Numbered from the stretch's first letter, positions 19,210-28,691 are shown. The stretch is 64,000 bases of DNA from Pseudomonas sp. MF4836 (GCF_002018875.1 NZ_MVOL01000001.1:62001-126000), one strand, 5' to 3'. Translations and numbers: made by a program. The notes: generated by a model from the letters alone, not told the origin.

Positions 19210-19470
19210 AGCCCGTGGCGTTGTACGCGGGGCGTTGAACTCGCGGGCCGGGCGCCAGTCCTATGGCTCACGCAGAGGCCGCTCAAGTGGCCCGGCGGCG
19301 CTGGAGTCCAGCGTGCATGACCGTTGGCCCCGCTCAAGGAGAGAGTGAAACATCACCTTGAGCTGCCGCCGTGATCGGTGGCGCCAGGTGCCGACCTGGC
19401 ACTCGTCCGGGCCGCAACGCCCCGGGCGTTGGGTCGGGTGTCGCACTTGCTGCGGATCGACCCGACCACC
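19210..19470. other. Intergenic region with several small inverted repeats
   Basis: No gene seen. GCCAGGT/ACCTGGC around 19385-19402 and CTCAAGG/CCTTGAG around 19334-19364 can form hairpins. No T-tract terminator. The deacetylase start at 19471 has no good ribosome site. Confidence 0.35.
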
Positions 19471-20370
19471 ATGAAACACCTCACTGGCCTGTTGCGCGCG
19501 CTGGCCATCGCTGGCTGTCTGGGCGGCTGCATCAGTGCGCCCATCGAACTGACTGCACAGACGCAACAGCGCTTGAAAACCCAACCGCCGATCCGCTTTT
19601 TACTGACCTTCGATGACGGTCCCAGCGCCTCGAGCCTGTTCAATCCAACACAGTCGGTGCTCGATGACCTGGCGCACAACCCGTTGCTGCCGGGGATCAA
19701 GGCGGTGTTCTTCGTCCAGACCCGCGCGCCCCGTGCCGGTGGCAGCGAGATCGGCCGCGAGCTGATGGTCCGCGAGCATGCCCAGGGCCATCTGCTGGGT
19801 TTGCACACCGCCACGCCGTGGCACACCAACCACCGCTCTTTGAGTCCGGCGCAACTCGAGCAGTCCCTGAGCGATGGCAGCGCCGACCTCGCGGCCATCA
19901 GCGGCGCGCCGACGAGCCTGTTGCGTCCACCGTTCTGGAATTACGACAAGCGCACCTTTGCCGCCTACCAGCGGCATGGATTGCAGGTGCTGCTGACCGA
20001 CTTGAGCGCCAATGACGGCAAGGTCTGGGGCATTACCGCCAGCCCGCGACGCCGGGCCAATCTGCTGCGCCAGTTGTCCGAAGTGCGCGAGCAGATCGCC
20101 GTGGGCGCACTGCCGGTGGTGGATGGGGTGATTCCGCTGGTGGTGACCTTCCATGACCTTAACCGCTACACCTCACGGCACCTGCAGGAGTACCTGCAGA
20201 TCCTGATGGACAGCGCCCGCGCCACGGGCGTGGCCACCGCCGAAAAACCCTTCTACGACGACACCCGGCAACTGCAACGCGCGGTCATGGCCCGCACCGT
20301 GCGCAGCAGCGCGCAAAGCGTGCACCTGCCAGGCATGTGGAATTGGTGGTGGGCTGGCGACAGCCAATAA
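19471..20370 (+). CDS. Lipoprotein polysaccharide deacetylase (NodB domain)
   Basis: Protein of 299 residues. N-terminal lipoprotein signal with lipobox LGGC (Cys20), then a NodB-type carbohydrate esterase: RFLLTFDDGPS (metal-binding Asp pair), GHLLGLHTATPWH (His motif), RPPFWNYDKRT and VVTFHDLNRYTSRH. It should remove N-acetyl groups from an envelope or exported polysaccharide. The ATG lacks a clear ribosome site, but the lipobox fixes the start better than an upstream open frame. It stands alone between unrelated genes. Substrate unknown. Confidence 0.8.
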   Translation: MKHLTGLLRALAIAGCLGGCISAPIELTAQTQQRLKTQPPIRFLLTFDDGPSASSLFNPTQSVLDDLAHNPLLPGIKAVFFVQTRAPRAGGSEIGRELMVREHAQGHLLGLHTATPWHTNHRSLSPAQLEQSLSDGSADLAAISGAPTSLLRPPFWNYDKRTFAAYQRHGLQVLLTDLSANDGKVWGITASPRRRANLLRQLSEVREQIAVGALPVVDGVIPLVVTFHDLNRYTSRHLQEYLQILMDSARATGVATAEKPFYDDTRQLQRAVMARTVRSSAQSVHLPGMWNWWWAGDSQ

Positions 20371-20459
20371 AGCTCAGTCACGCTCCCCATTCACCAGGCC
20401 CATCTCCAGCGTTCGTGACGGCCAGCGTCCGAACGCGGCCAGCGGCTACAAGGTGGCAT

Positions 20460-20777
20460 CTACCGCGCGGCTATCGCCTGGGCCAGTTGGTCGTCGCTCA
20501 TGTGCGGCGCGGGGTAGTGGTTGTGGTAGTCGCGCACGGCGCGTTCAAATTGTGCGCCGCGAATCGCGCCGCTCGAGGCGACGAAGCTGGTGGCGTCATC
20601 TTTGGCGAAGCTGAGGAATGTTCGCGGCTCGGTGGTGAAGGCGCTGGCGAGCAAGGTGCCGCCGATGCTGTACAGGGTGGAGCTGTCGGAGGGGGAACCT
20701 CGGCCTTCCATGGCCCAGGCCGGCAGGGCAGCGAGGATCAGGGTGGCGGCGAGGGTGAGGCGTTGGCGAAAATCCAT
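20460..20777 (-). CDS. DUF2388-family small secreted protein
   Basis: Protein of 105 residues with a signal peptide (cleavage after AWA). The C-terminal half carries AKDDATSFVASSGAIRGAQFERAV, the hallmark of the Pseudomonas DUF2388 family of unknown function. ATG 20777 gives a clean signal peptide; a TTG further upstream is possible. No functional link to its neighbours. Confidence 0.75.
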   Translation of the reverse strand: MDFRQRLTLAATLILAALPAWAMEGRGSPSDSSTLYSIGGTLLASAFTTEPRTFLSFAKDDATSFVASSGAIRGAQFERAVRDYHNHYPAPHMSDDQLAQAIAAR

Positions 20778-20901
20778 GTCGGTTCGGCATCCTGGTGGCA
20801 AGAGGCGCGTTGAAACTCGCCGCTTGCCAGCCTAAACCTGCGCAAGGGCAGGCGCCATGCCAAGCGCAACAAAAAACCGGCCAGGCGCATGCCTGTCAGA
20901 A

Positions 20902-21795
20902 TCAGCGCCCGCCAAAGCGCGCCAGCGCCGCTTCGATAAAGTGCCGCACCTTGGCGGTCTTCTGCCGATGGGCCGTGTACAGCAGATGCATCTGCCGGCT
21001 CGGTGCGCTGAAGTCGCTCAGCAGGCGCACCAGATCGCCCCGTTGCAGCGCCGGCGCCAAAAAATCCTCCGGCCCCAGCACCACGCCAAAGCCGTCCAGC
21101 GCGGCGCTCATCAGTGCCCTGCTCTCGTTGACGTGCAAGCGGCTGCTGACCTGCACCCGGTGCACGTTGGTGCCTTGGTTGAAGGTCCATTCGCTGTCGG
21201 CCGGGCGCGACCAGTAGGCGTACCCCAGGCATTCATGCTGCTCAAGGTCGCTTGGTACCTGGGGCGTACCGCGCTCGGCCAGGTAGCGCGGCGCGGCGCA
21301 GGCCACCAGTCGATAAGGCGCCAACGGTCGCGCCGTGAGGCTGGAGTTGGCCAGTGGGCCGATGCGAAACGCCACCTCGAAGCCTTCCTCCACCAGATCG
21401 ACGAAGCGATCGGTCAGGTGCAGATCGATCTCCACCTCCGGGTGCAGGCGCAAGAAGTCGGTGACCAGGGGCATCAGGCTGTAGGAGCCAAAGGTCACCG
21501 GTGCGCTGATTTTCAGCTTGCCGCGAGGGGTGTCGTTCATGATCTGCGCCAGGGAATCGGCGGCCTGGGCTTCGCTGACAATGTGTTTGCAGCGCTCGTA
21601 ATAGGCACTGCCCAGCTCAGTCAGGCTCTGGCGTCGAGTGGTGCGGTTGAGCAGCCGCGCGCCCAGCCGCTGCTCGAGCGCGGCCACATGCTTGGCCACC
21701 ATTTGCGCCGACATGCCCAGGCGCTCGGCCGCGCGGGCATAGGACCCGGTGTCGGCCGCCATCACAAAGGCGCCCATGCTGGTCAGGCGATCCAT
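20902..21795 (-). CDS. LysR-family transcriptional regulator
   Basis: Regulator of 297 residues. N-terminal helix-turn-helix (SYARAAERLGMSAQMVAKHVAAL, LLNRTTRRQSLTELG) and a substrate-binding effector domain (GKLKISAPVTFGSYSLMPLV, DLVEEGFEVAFRIG), of the CrgA-like group common in Pseudomonas. AGGAG precedes the ATG. Divergent from the reductase gene at 21896 with 100 bp between, so it probably controls that gene. Confidence 0.88.
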   Translation of the reverse strand: MDRLTSMGAFVMAADTGSYARAAERLGMSAQMVAKHVAALEQRLGARLLNRTTRRQSLTELGSAYYERCKHIVSEAQAADSLAQIMNDTPRGKLKISAPVTFGSYSLMPLVTDFLRLHPEVEIDLHLTDRFVDLVEEGFEVAFRIGPLANSSLTARPLAPYRLVACAAPRYLAERGTPQVPSDLEQHECLGYAYWSRPADSEWTFNQGTNVHRVQVSSRLHVNESRALMSAALDGFGVVLGPEDFLAPALQRGDLVRLLSDFSAPSRQMHLLYTAHRQKTAKVRHFIEAALARFGGR

Positions 21796-21895
21796 TCAAT
21801 ACTCCTGGTAATGAGTCTAAGTAAGGGGTGACGATTTATCTGCTTATGGTAGCCAATCATCATAGGGCCTTCTTACCCCAACAGCGGAGAACGAC

Positions 21896-22558
21896 ATGCG
21901 TATTGGCATTATCGGAGCAGGTTTTATCGGGCGCGCCGTGGCGCAACTGGCGCTCAAGGCCGGGCATTCAGTGATGCTCAGCAATTCCCGGGGGCCGCAC
22001 ACCATGAGCAGCGTGCTCAGCGGGATCAGCGGCTGCGAGGTGGGCACGGCCGAGGAGGCGGCGCGGTTTGGCGAGGTGGTGCTGGTGGCGATTCCCTTCG
22101 AGCATTACGCCAGCATTGACCCCGAGTGGCTGGCGGGGAAAACCCTGTGGGACGCCAACAACTACTACCCGGATCGCGACGGCCATATCGCCGTCCTGGA
22201 TCGCTTTGAAACCACCACCAGCCGCCTGCTCGCCGAGCACTTTGCACAATCGAGGGTGGTCAAGGTGTTCAACGCCATTCTCGCCCAGGACCTTTTGCAG
22301 GACGGCCGACCCCAGGCCGCGCCCGACCGCCGCGCGCTGCCGATCGCGACGGACGACGCCCAGGCCAGGGCCCAGGTGATCGAGTTTCTGGACCAGGTCG
22401 GTTTCGACGCCGTCGATGGCGGTGGCCTGGATCAGAGTTGGCGCTTCGAGCGGGCCAAGCCGGCGTACTGCGTGCCGCTGGACCAGCCAGGGCTGAGCGC
22501 TGCCCTGGCGGCGGCCGAGCGTGAGGTCGAGTTGCCGCTGGGGTCCTGGCGGCGCTGA
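21896..22558 (+). CDS. NADPH-dependent F420-reductase-like (ProC/F420 superfamily) oxidoreductase
   Basis: Protein of 220 residues with an N-terminal Rossmann motif GIIGAGFIGRAVAQLAL and an SNSRGP sequence (NADP-preferring), then EVVLVAIPFEHY and VVKVFNAI, as in the F420-dependent NADP reductase family. In Pseudomonas, which lacks F420, these act on other unknown substrates. Divergent from a LysR regulator. Confidence 0.78.
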   Translation: MRIGIIGAGFIGRAVAQLALKAGHSVMLSNSRGPHTMSSVLSGISGCEVGTAEEAARFGEVVLVAIPFEHYASIDPEWLAGKTLWDANNYYPDRDGHIAVLDRFETTTSRLLAEHFAQSRVVKVFNAILAQDLLQDGRPQAAPDRRALPIATDDAQARAQVIEFLDQVGFDAVDGGGLDQSWRFERAKPAYCVPLDQPGLSAALAAAEREVELPLGSWRR

Positions 22559-22653
22559 GGGAGCCTGGGCAATCGACAGCGATAGCGAACAGGGAGGAGG
22601 GCGGTCCGGTAAAGGCGACGAAAGAAGGTGTGCCCGCGAGCGATATTAAATAG

Positions 22654-22666
22654 AATGAGTCTCATT
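22654..22666 (+). promoter_or_regulatory. Fur-box-like inverted repeat before the fecI-like gene
   Basis: AATGAGTCTCATT: six-base arms AATGAG/CTCATT around a single T, within an AT-rich stretch in an otherwise GC-rich region, 32 bp before the sigma-factor start. It matches part of the Fur consensus and its place upstream of a FecI-type sigma gene is standard. Confidence 0.65.
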
Positions 22667-22698
22667 TGATTTAACGTGCCACGCCGGGTGCCCTTGCC

Positions 22699-23208
22699 AT
22701 GAATGATGCCGTACTGCCAACGGAGCACACCCTCGACAACCTGTACCGTGACCACCGCAGCTGGCTCGAAAGCTGGCTGCGGCGGCGCCTGGGCAACGCC
22801 TGGGATGCCGCCGACCTGAGCCAGGACACGTTCTTGCGCGTGCTTGGCAGCGCCCAGCCCCTGACCCAGTTGCAGGAGCCACGGGCCTATCTGCTGACCG
22901 TGGGCAAACGCCTGCTGATCAACTTCCACCAGCGGCGCAGCCTCGAGCAGGCCTACCTCAACGCCCTGGCAACCCTGCCCGATGCCTGCGTGCCTTCGCC
23001 TGAACAGCGCTGGATTCTCCTGGAAACCCTGCAAGCCCTGGATGAACTGCTCGACGGTCTGCCGAGCGGGGTGCGCCGCGCGTTTCTCTGGAGCCAGCTG
23101 GAAGGCCTGGGTTACCGCGAGATTGCCGAGCGCCTGCGGGTGAGCGAACGCACGGTCAAGCGCTACATGGCCCACGCCTACGAACACTGCCTGCTGGTGG
23201 ACCTGTGA
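22699..23208 (+). CDS. FecI-type ECF sigma factor
   Basis: Sigma-70 family ECF factor of 169 residues. Region 2 (LYRDHRSWLESWLRRRLGNA, DAADLSQDTFLRVL, AYLLTVGKRLLINF) and region 4 helix-turn-helix (GLGYREIAERLRVSERTVKRYM) are clear. Expected to be activated through the adjacent FecR-like protein when the TonB receptor binds its ligand, and to transcribe the receptor gene. Its stop overlaps the next GTG start. Confidence 0.9.
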   Translation: MNDAVLPTEHTLDNLYRDHRSWLESWLRRRLGNAWDAADLSQDTFLRVLGSAQPLTQLQEPRAYLLTVGKRLLINFHQRRSLEQAYLNALATLPDACVPSPEQRWILLETLQALDELLDGLPSGVRRAFLWSQLEGLGYREIAERLRVSERTVKRYMAHAYEHCLLVDL

Positions 23209-24152
23209 ATCCGGCACCCGCCAGCGACCCCCGCCAGGTCGCCCGTGCCGCCGCCCAGTGGCTGGCGTTGCTGGAGTCGGGCACCGCCAGCGAGGGCGAC
23301 CAGCAGGGCCTGCAACAATGGCGCGAGCGCTGCGCCAGTCACGAACAGGCCTGGCAGAAAGCCCAGATGCTGCGCCAACGCTTCGCCGAATTGCCCTCGG
23401 CCCTGGCCCTGGCCAGTCTCGACCGCCCGCAAGCGGGACGCCGTGCGCTGCTCAAGCGCGGCCTGGGTGTGGCGGTGCTGGTGCCAACAGCCTGGTTGCT
23501 GAGCCGGCAATTGCCCCTGGAGGTCTGGCGCGCCGATCTGCACACCGCCACCGGCGAGCGCAGACAGGTGCCCCTGGCCGACGGCAGTTCCCTGCAACTC
23601 AATACCGCCACGGCGGTGGATGTGGACCTGGCCGCGCGCCGCCTGACCCTGGTCCAGGGCGAGATGGCGCTCAAGGTGCCGGGCAGCGCGGCCCTGACCC
23701 TGCACACCCACTTCGGCCGGGTGCGGGTCAGCCAGAGCGAAGTCTGCGTGCGCCAGGACAGCCTCGGCTGTCGGGTTTCGGTGGTCAGTGGCACGGTGCA
23801 GGTGCAGCCCCTGCAGGGTCCGGCCCTGACCTTGCGCGCCGGGCAGCAGGTCCGTCTGCAGGCGTCCGGGGCCGGGTTGCCGCAGGCCTTCGACAGCGCG
23901 ATGCCGGGCTGGCGCGAAGGGGTGTTGATGGCCCAGGACCAGCCCCTGGGCGATTTCCTGCGGGAGTTGAGTCGCTACCGCAGCGGCGTGTTGCGCTGGG
24001 AACCGGAGTTGGAAGCGCTGCGGGTCACCGGCAGTTTTCGGGTCGAGGACACCGACCGGGTATTGGCCCTGCTGGCCGCCAGCCTGCCGCTGGAGGTGCA
24101 GTCGCGGACCCGTTTCTGGGTCACGCTGTTGCCGCGTAAAAAAGTTGCTTGA
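23205..24152 (+). CDS. FecR-type anti-sigma/sigma regulator
   Basis: Protein of 315 residues. Cytosolic N-terminal part with ARAAAQWLALLESGTASEGD, one transmembrane segment (about 84-98, GVAVLVPTAWLL) and a periplasmic FecR domain (TATGERRQVPLADGSSLQLN, GEMALKVPG, VVSGTVQVQP). It relays the receptor signal to the sigma factor. GTG start overlaps the sigma stop as GTGA, so the two are co-translated. Confidence 0.88.
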   Translation: MNPAPASDPRQVARAAAQWLALLESGTASEGDQQGLQQWRERCASHEQAWQKAQMLRQRFAELPSALALASLDRPQAGRRALLKRGLGVAVLVPTAWLLSRQLPLEVWRADLHTATGERRQVPLADGSSLQLNTATAVDVDLAARRLTLVQGEMALKVPGSAALTLHTHFGRVRVSQSEVCVRQDSLGCRVSVVSGTVQVQPLQGPALTLRAGQQVRLQASGAGLPQAFDSAMPGWREGVLMAQDQPLGDFLRELSRYRSGVLRWEPELEALRVTGSFRVEDTDRVLALLAASLPLEVQSRTRFWVTLLPRKKVA

Positions 24153-24218
24153 GGGCTGTCCCCTTTTTTCGAGGTGCCTGTCATTGCAGGTAAGTGAACG
24201 AAAAAGAGAGCCTCTTCA

Positions 24219-26618
24219 ATGCCCCTCGTAATGCCTAGTTCTGTGCGTCCCTTGCTGCGCCTGAGTCTGTTGCTGAGCCTGAGTGCCAGCCCGTTGCTGG
24301 TCCCCGTGAGCTGGGCCGAGGATGCCGGGCGCCGCAGCTACCAGGTGCCGGCCGGCAGCCTGGGCGCGGCCCTGACCCGCTTTGCCGGGCTGGCCGGGGT
24401 CGACCTGTCGGTGGATCCGGGCCTGGTCAGTGGGCGCAACAGCGCCGGGCTTTCCGGTGAGTTCGCGGTGGAGGAGGGCTTTGCCCGGTTGCTGCAGGGG
24501 TCGGGTTTGCAACTGCAAGCCGTGGGCGAGCAGGCCTACACCCTGGCGCCGGCTCCCGAGGCGGGTAGCCTGGAGCTGCCCAGTACCTCGATTCTCGGCG
24601 CCAGCATCCCCAGCAGCGGCGAGCCCTATGCCGGTGGCCAGGTGGATCGCAAGGGCGGCCAGGGCCTGCTCGGCGACCGCGACTTTATGGACACCCCGTT
24701 CAACCTCACGTCCTACACCGCCGAGGCCCTGAAAAACCAGCAGGCGCGGACCCTGGGCGACGCCGTGGCCAGCGACCCCTCGGTGCGCACCACCAACCCG
24801 GCCAGTGGGCGTTTCGAGCAGTTTTCGGTGCGCGGCTTCAGCCTGTTCAACAGTGATGTGTCCTACGGCGGCCTGTACGGGATCCTGCCCACCTACGCCA
24901 TCGACATGGAAATGGTCGGCCGCCTGGATGTGCTCAAGGGGCCGGGCATGCTGCTCAGCGGTATTCCGCCCCGGGGCAGCGTGGGCGGCGGCATCAACAT
25001 CGAGCCCAAACGCGCCCAGGACACCCCCCTGACCGAATTCACCGCCAACTACGCCTCTGCCGGGCAGACCGGCGGCGCCGTGGACATCGGTCGCCGCTTT
25101 GGCGAGGGCGACCGTTTTGGCCTGCGCTTCAATGGCGTGCGCCAGTCCGGCGACACCGAGTGGGACCACCAGCAGATCAAGCGCGAGACCGGGGTCATCG
25201 GCCTCGACCTGCGTGATGAGCGGCTGCGCCTGTCCCTGGACCTGGGGCACCAGGAACGCCACGCCGATGCGCCGATCGAGCGGGTTGAAGTGGCGGCTGC
25301 GGCGAAAATGCCCAAGGCCGAAGACATCAAGCGCAACATCGCCCAGTCCTGGACCTACGCCCATTCCAAGGACAGCTTCGGCGCAGTGCGCGGCGAGTAT
25401 GACCTCAGCGACTCGTTGATGGTGTACGCCGCCTTTGGCGCACGCAAAGGCAACTACGACTTCCTGCGGCACGCGGTGCAGGTGACCAACAGCAATGGTG
25501 ATTTCACCGTCACCCCGCGCACCTTTCGCCGTGATGAAGACGTCAAGACCGCCACCATCGGCTTGCGCAGCGGGTTCAACACCGGAGCGGTCGGGCACAC
25601 GGTGAACCTGAGCCTGAACCGCTTCAATATGGATTTCGACAACGCCGGCGAGCGTTACCTGCGCGGTGTCAGCAACCTCTACCGCCCAGTGGAACTGCCG
25701 CTGCCGGGGCGCCCGAACCGCATCGACACCAGCACCCACACCGAAAACCGTTTCACCAGCCTGGCCCTGGCCGACACCCTGAGTTTTGCCGAGGACCAGG
25801 TGCTGCTGACCCTGGGCGCGCGTTTGCAGCGGGTTCAGGTCACCTCCTGGAGCAACGGCGTGCGCGACGAGCCGGTGAATGACGAAAAAGCCCTGTCCCC
25901 GGCCCTGGGTCTGGTGGTCAAGGTCACCGATCACCTGTCGCTGTACAGCAACTACATGGAAGGCCTGAGCCAGGGCGAAACCGCTCCGACCACCGCCACC
26001 AATGCCAACGAAGTGTTCGCGCCGTATCGCAGCAAACAGGTGGAAGTCGGCGCCAAGTACGACCTGGGCAGCTTCGGCATGAGTGCCAGCCTGTTCCGCA
26101 TCCAGCAGCCGTCTTATGTCTACGACGAGAACAACAACTTCAAGCCCGATGGCCAGTTGCGCAACCAGGGCCTGGAGCTGAATGTATTCGGCGAACCCCA
26201 TGAGGGTGTGCGCCTGTTGGGCGGGCTGATGCTGCTCGACAGCGTGCAGACCGAAACCGGCAAGGGCCTGTATGACGGCAATCGCGGCACCGGCTCGCCG
26301 GTGGTCAACGCCAACCTCGGCGCCGAATGGGATATCGACAGCCTGCGCGGCTTGACCCTGACTGCCCGCGCGATCCACACCAGCTCGCAGTATCTGGACC
26401 CGGCCAACCAGCAGAAAATCGACGGCTGGGAGCGCTATGACCTGGGGGCGCGCTATGCCTTTGAACTGGGCGAAAGCCCGATTACCCTGCGCGCCACTGT
26501 TGAGAACGTGCTGGATAAAACCTACTGGGCCTCGGCTGCCACTTCGTCCGACAGTGCGGCGGGGCTGACGTTGTCGACGCCGCGCACCTGGTTGGTGTCG
26601 GCCACGGTGGGGTTCTAG
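24219..26618 (+). CDS. TonB-dependent siderophore receptor with N-terminal signalling (STN) domain
   Basis: Outer-membrane receptor of 799 residues. Signal peptide, then an STN domain (about 38-110: YQVPAGSLGAALTRFAG, LQGSGLQLQAV), plug domain (FNLTSYTAEALKNQQARTL, QFSVRGFSLFN, VGRLDVLKGP) and a barrel ending in TVGF. The STN domain shows that it signals through the FecR/FecI pair upstream. The siderophore type barrel cannot be assigned; no siderophore synthesis genes are here, so a xenosiderophore is likely. Confidence 0.9.
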   Translation: MPLVMPSSVRPLLRLSLLLSLSASPLLVPVSWAEDAGRRSYQVPAGSLGAALTRFAGLAGVDLSVDPGLVSGRNSAGLSGEFAVEEGFARLLQGSGLQLQAVGEQAYTLAPAPEAGSLELPSTSILGASIPSSGEPYAGGQVDRKGGQGLLGDRDFMDTPFNLTSYTAEALKNQQARTLGDAVASDPSVRTTNPASGRFEQFSVRGFSLFNSDVSYGGLYGILPTYAIDMEMVGRLDVLKGPGMLLSGIPPRGSVGGGINIEPKRAQDTPLTEFTANYASAGQTGGAVDIGRRFGEGDRFGLRFNGVRQSGDTEWDHQQIKRETGVIGLDLRDERLRLSLDLGHQERHADAPIERVEVAAAAKMPKAEDIKRNIAQSWTYAHSKDSFGAVRGEYDLSDSLMVYAAFGARKGNYDFLRHAVQVTNSNGDFTVTPRTFRRDEDVKTATIGLRSGFNTGAVGHTVNLSLNRFNMDFDNAGERYLRGVSNLYRPVELPLPGRPNRIDTSTHTENRFTSLALADTLSFAEDQVLLTLGARLQRVQVTSWSNGVRDEPVNDEKALSPALGLVVKVTDHLSLYSNYMEGLSQGETAPTTATNANEVFAPYRSKQVEVGAKYDLGSFGMSASLFRIQQPSYVYDENNNFKPDGQLRNQGLELNVFGEPHEGVRLLGGLMLLDSVQTETGKGLYDGNRGTGSPVVNANLGAEWDIDSLRGLTLTARAIHTSSQYLDPANQQKIDGWERYDLGARYAFELGESPITLRATVENVLDKTYWASAATSSDSAAGLTLSTPRTWLVSATVGF

Positions 26619-26678
26619 GGCGGGCAGGTTGAGCAGGGCGTGCAGCCTCGGGGGCTGTGTGCCTGGTTCGTTGGCTGG

Positions 26679-26933
26679 TCAGGTTTTTGTGGGGGTTATT
26701 TGGTCTTTGTTGAGGGCGATGAAATCGACGTGCTGCAGGGGGGAGAAATCCTTCAGGGCGTCCTGTAGGTGCAGGTGCTCCAGGCCGTGGGTGGTCATTT
26801 GTTCCGATGCGTGGATCAGGAACTGGCCCAGTTCTCTCAGGGTTTGTGGGGTGGCGAGTATGGAGATTTCGTCCAGCTGGAGGCTGGTGGTGGTTCCGAT
26901 TGGGGTGCCATGGACGGTGAATTCGTTGAGCAT
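26679..26933 (-). CDS. Small hypothetical protein, possibly Imm32-like
   Basis: Protein of 84 residues with a good AAGGA ribosome site five bases before the ATG. The central TPQTLRELGQFLIHASEQMTT and HLHLQDALKDF pattern is reminiscent of the Imm32 immunity family, but no toxin gene is adjacent, so this is weak. Function unknown. Confidence 0.55.
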   Translation of the reverse strand: MLNEFTVHGTPIGTTTSLQLDEISILATPQTLRELGQFLIHASEQMTTHGLEHLHLQDALKDFSPLQHVDFIALNKDQITPTKT

Positions 26934-26989
26934 TGTTATCCTTCATTGGTCCGCGGGGGGTGGCAGTTATACCTGAGGAAACACCACCT

Positions 26990-27362
26990 GTGGCGAGGGA
27001 GCTTGCTCCCGCTGGGCCGCGTAGCGGCCCCAAGACCTGACGACTCGGGTTTATGGGTGTGCATATCCATTGCTGCGGGTGTGGCGGGTATGGGTTCCGC
27101 CCTTACGGCGGGTCACTTTGGAACAGCCCCAAAGTAACCAAAGGGCTCTTGCCCCACCACTTGGTGCCTCGCCTAGGCTCGGCATGCCCTCGCTCCGGCA
27201 GTGAGCCGTGGGCCGCCGCGATGGGCCATCCCTGGCCCAGCGCGGCTAACCCGGCGTCCTGCCGGGTTGCCCACGGCTCACTGCCTGCGCTCGGCCATCG
27301 TGGTTGACGGGGCGCTGCAGATCAACATCAAGAGCAAGACGGCGGCCTTCCGGCCGGCCTGG
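26990..27362. repeat. Dispersed ~370-bp structured repeat, copy 1 (REP plus hairpin array)
   Basis: Begins with a Pseudomonas REP (GGGAGC tt GCTCCC at 26997-27010, then GGGCCGC gta GCGGCCC at 27014-27030). Next come hairpins CCGCC/GGCGG (27097-27111) and ACTTTGG/CCAAAGT (27115-27135). A three-way junction follows: outer 17-bp stem 27197-27213 with 27269-27285, enclosing hairpin A (215-246 of the same kilobase) and hairpin B (27248-27268). A second copy lies at 38647-39016. Open frames inside it are not judged to be genes. Confidence 0.85.
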
Positions 27363-27425
27363 TGCCGTGGAGTGTCTGGTGTGTTTGCATCGATGCTGAT
27401 GGCCCGCGGGCCGAGCCTGCGGCAG

Positions 27426-27456
27426 CGGCTACAGAATGGGCATCCTGTAGCCGCCA
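27426..27456. repeat. Palindrome, GCGGCTACAG type
   Basis: GCGGCTACAG and CTGTAGCCGC pair over 10 bases around a 10-nt loop, just downstream of the MFS gene stop. Same family as the hairpins at 2552 and 49026 by core sequence. Could act in transcription termination. Confidence 0.45.
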
Positions 27457-27467
27457 TTGGGGAGGGT

Positions 27468-28679
27468 TCAATGTGCCGGTTTGAGCTGGGCAGTGGCGTT
27501 GGCGCGGGTGATGACGGTGAGGATCGACAGGGCGGCGATGACCAGGCCGGGGGAGGTGGCCAGGAGGACGCCGGTGGTGCCGGCGCCGGCGGCGAGGATC
27601 TGGCCGGCGGCCAGGGGGCCGGCGACTGAGCCCAGGCGGCCGATGGCCACGGCCGCGCCGACGCCGGTGGCGCGCACGGAGGTGGGGTAGGAGGGCGGGG
27701 CCAGGGCGTAGAGCACCAGTTGCGCGGCCATCACAAACAGCCCGGCGGCAAACCCGGCAATCGCCATCGGCACAATGCCCACCGACAGCCCCACTCCGGC
27801 CAGCGCTGCCAGCAACCCGGCGTATACAAACAGCACCACCTTGAGCCCGTTGCAGCGGTCCAGCAGCAGGCCGCCAAGCAGCGAGCCGAGGGCGCCGCCG
27901 ATGTTGAACAGCATCTGCACCAGGCCCGCCTGGGGTTTGCTGAAGCCTTGTTCGAGCAGCAGCGACGGCAGCCAGTTGAGCAGCATGTACATCACGGTCA
28001 GGGTGAAGAAATAACTCAGCCACAAGGCCAGGGTGCTGCGTGCGCGACCTTCGCCGAACAGCGCCTGGGCCGTGGAGGCTCGGCTGTTGCCGGCGCTGGC
28101 GGTCTGTTGGCGGAAGGCAGTGGATTCCGGCAGCAACCAGGCCATCAGCGGCACCACCAGCAGCGGCACCAGGCCGCCGATGATGAAGGTGGTCTGCCAA
28201 TGTTCACTGGAGAACATCGCCACCACCGCTGCCAGCGCACCGCCCAGGGGCACGCCGCAGTACATGACGCTGATGGCCGTGCCCCGGCGGCGTTCGCTTA
28301 CCGCTTCGGCGCACAGGGCGATCAGGTTGGGCAGCGCCGCGCCCAGGCCGAGGCCGGTCATGAAGCGCACCAGCAGCAGGCTCGAGTAGCTCTCGACGTA
28401 CGCCGTGCACAGCGAGAACAGGCCGAACAGCAGCACGGCGCCAACCAGGATTTTCTTGCGTCCGATACGGTCGGCGACCCAGCCGCCGAAGAACGCCCCG
28501 GGCAACAGGCCGATGATCCCGGCACTGAACACCCAGCCCATCATCTTCGGGTCCAGGGCAAAGCTCTGGCGCAATCCGGCGGCGGCGGTGCCGGCCGCCT
28601 GCAGATCGAACCCCTCGATCAGCGCAACGATAAAGCACAAAGCGATGGTCAGCGTCGAACGACGCGATGGACTGTCCAT
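27468..28679 (-). CDS. MFS transporter, aromatic-acid:H+ symporter (AAHS) family
   Basis: Permease of 403 residues with 12 predicted helices, similar to MhpT/PcaK-type carriers: ALIEGFDLQAAGTAAAGL (the DG/GFD motif in helix 1), GGWVADRIGRKKIL, TGLGLGAALPN, YPTSVRATGVG. Start ATG 28679 with GAGG seven bases upstream; an upstream TTG is rejected. Divergent from the OprD gene at 29012 and next to the ferulate operon, so a phenylpropanoid acid such as ferulate is the likely cargo. The A-rich CA motif touches its ribosome site. Confidence 0.85.
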   Translation of the reverse strand: MDSPSRRSTLTIALCFIVALIEGFDLQAAGTAAAGLRQSFALDPKMMGWVFSAGIIGLLPGAFFGGWVADRIGRKKILVGAVLLFGLFSLCTAYVESYSSLLLVRFMTGLGLGAALPNLIALCAEAVSERRRGTAISVMYCGVPLGGALAAVVAMFSSEHWQTTFIIGGLVPLLVVPLMAWLLPESTAFRQQTASAGNSRASTAQALFGEGRARSTLALWLSYFFTLTVMYMLLNWLPSLLLEQGFSKPQAGLVQMLFNIGGALGSLLGGLLLDRCNGLKVVLFVYAGLLAALAGVGLSVGIVPMAIAGFAAGLFVMAAQLVLYALAPPSYPTSVRATGVGAAVAIGRLGSVAGPLAAGQILAAGAGTTGVLLATSPGLVIAALSILTVITRANATAQLKPAH

Positions 28680-28691
28680 GGGCAAACCTCA

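Noticed and set aside
27053..27307. Open frame in copy 1 of the structured repeat, with a similar one at 38620-39045
   Set aside because: The frames resemble each other only because the DNA repeat is conserved; hairpin pairing is kept by compensatory change and no ribosome site is present.
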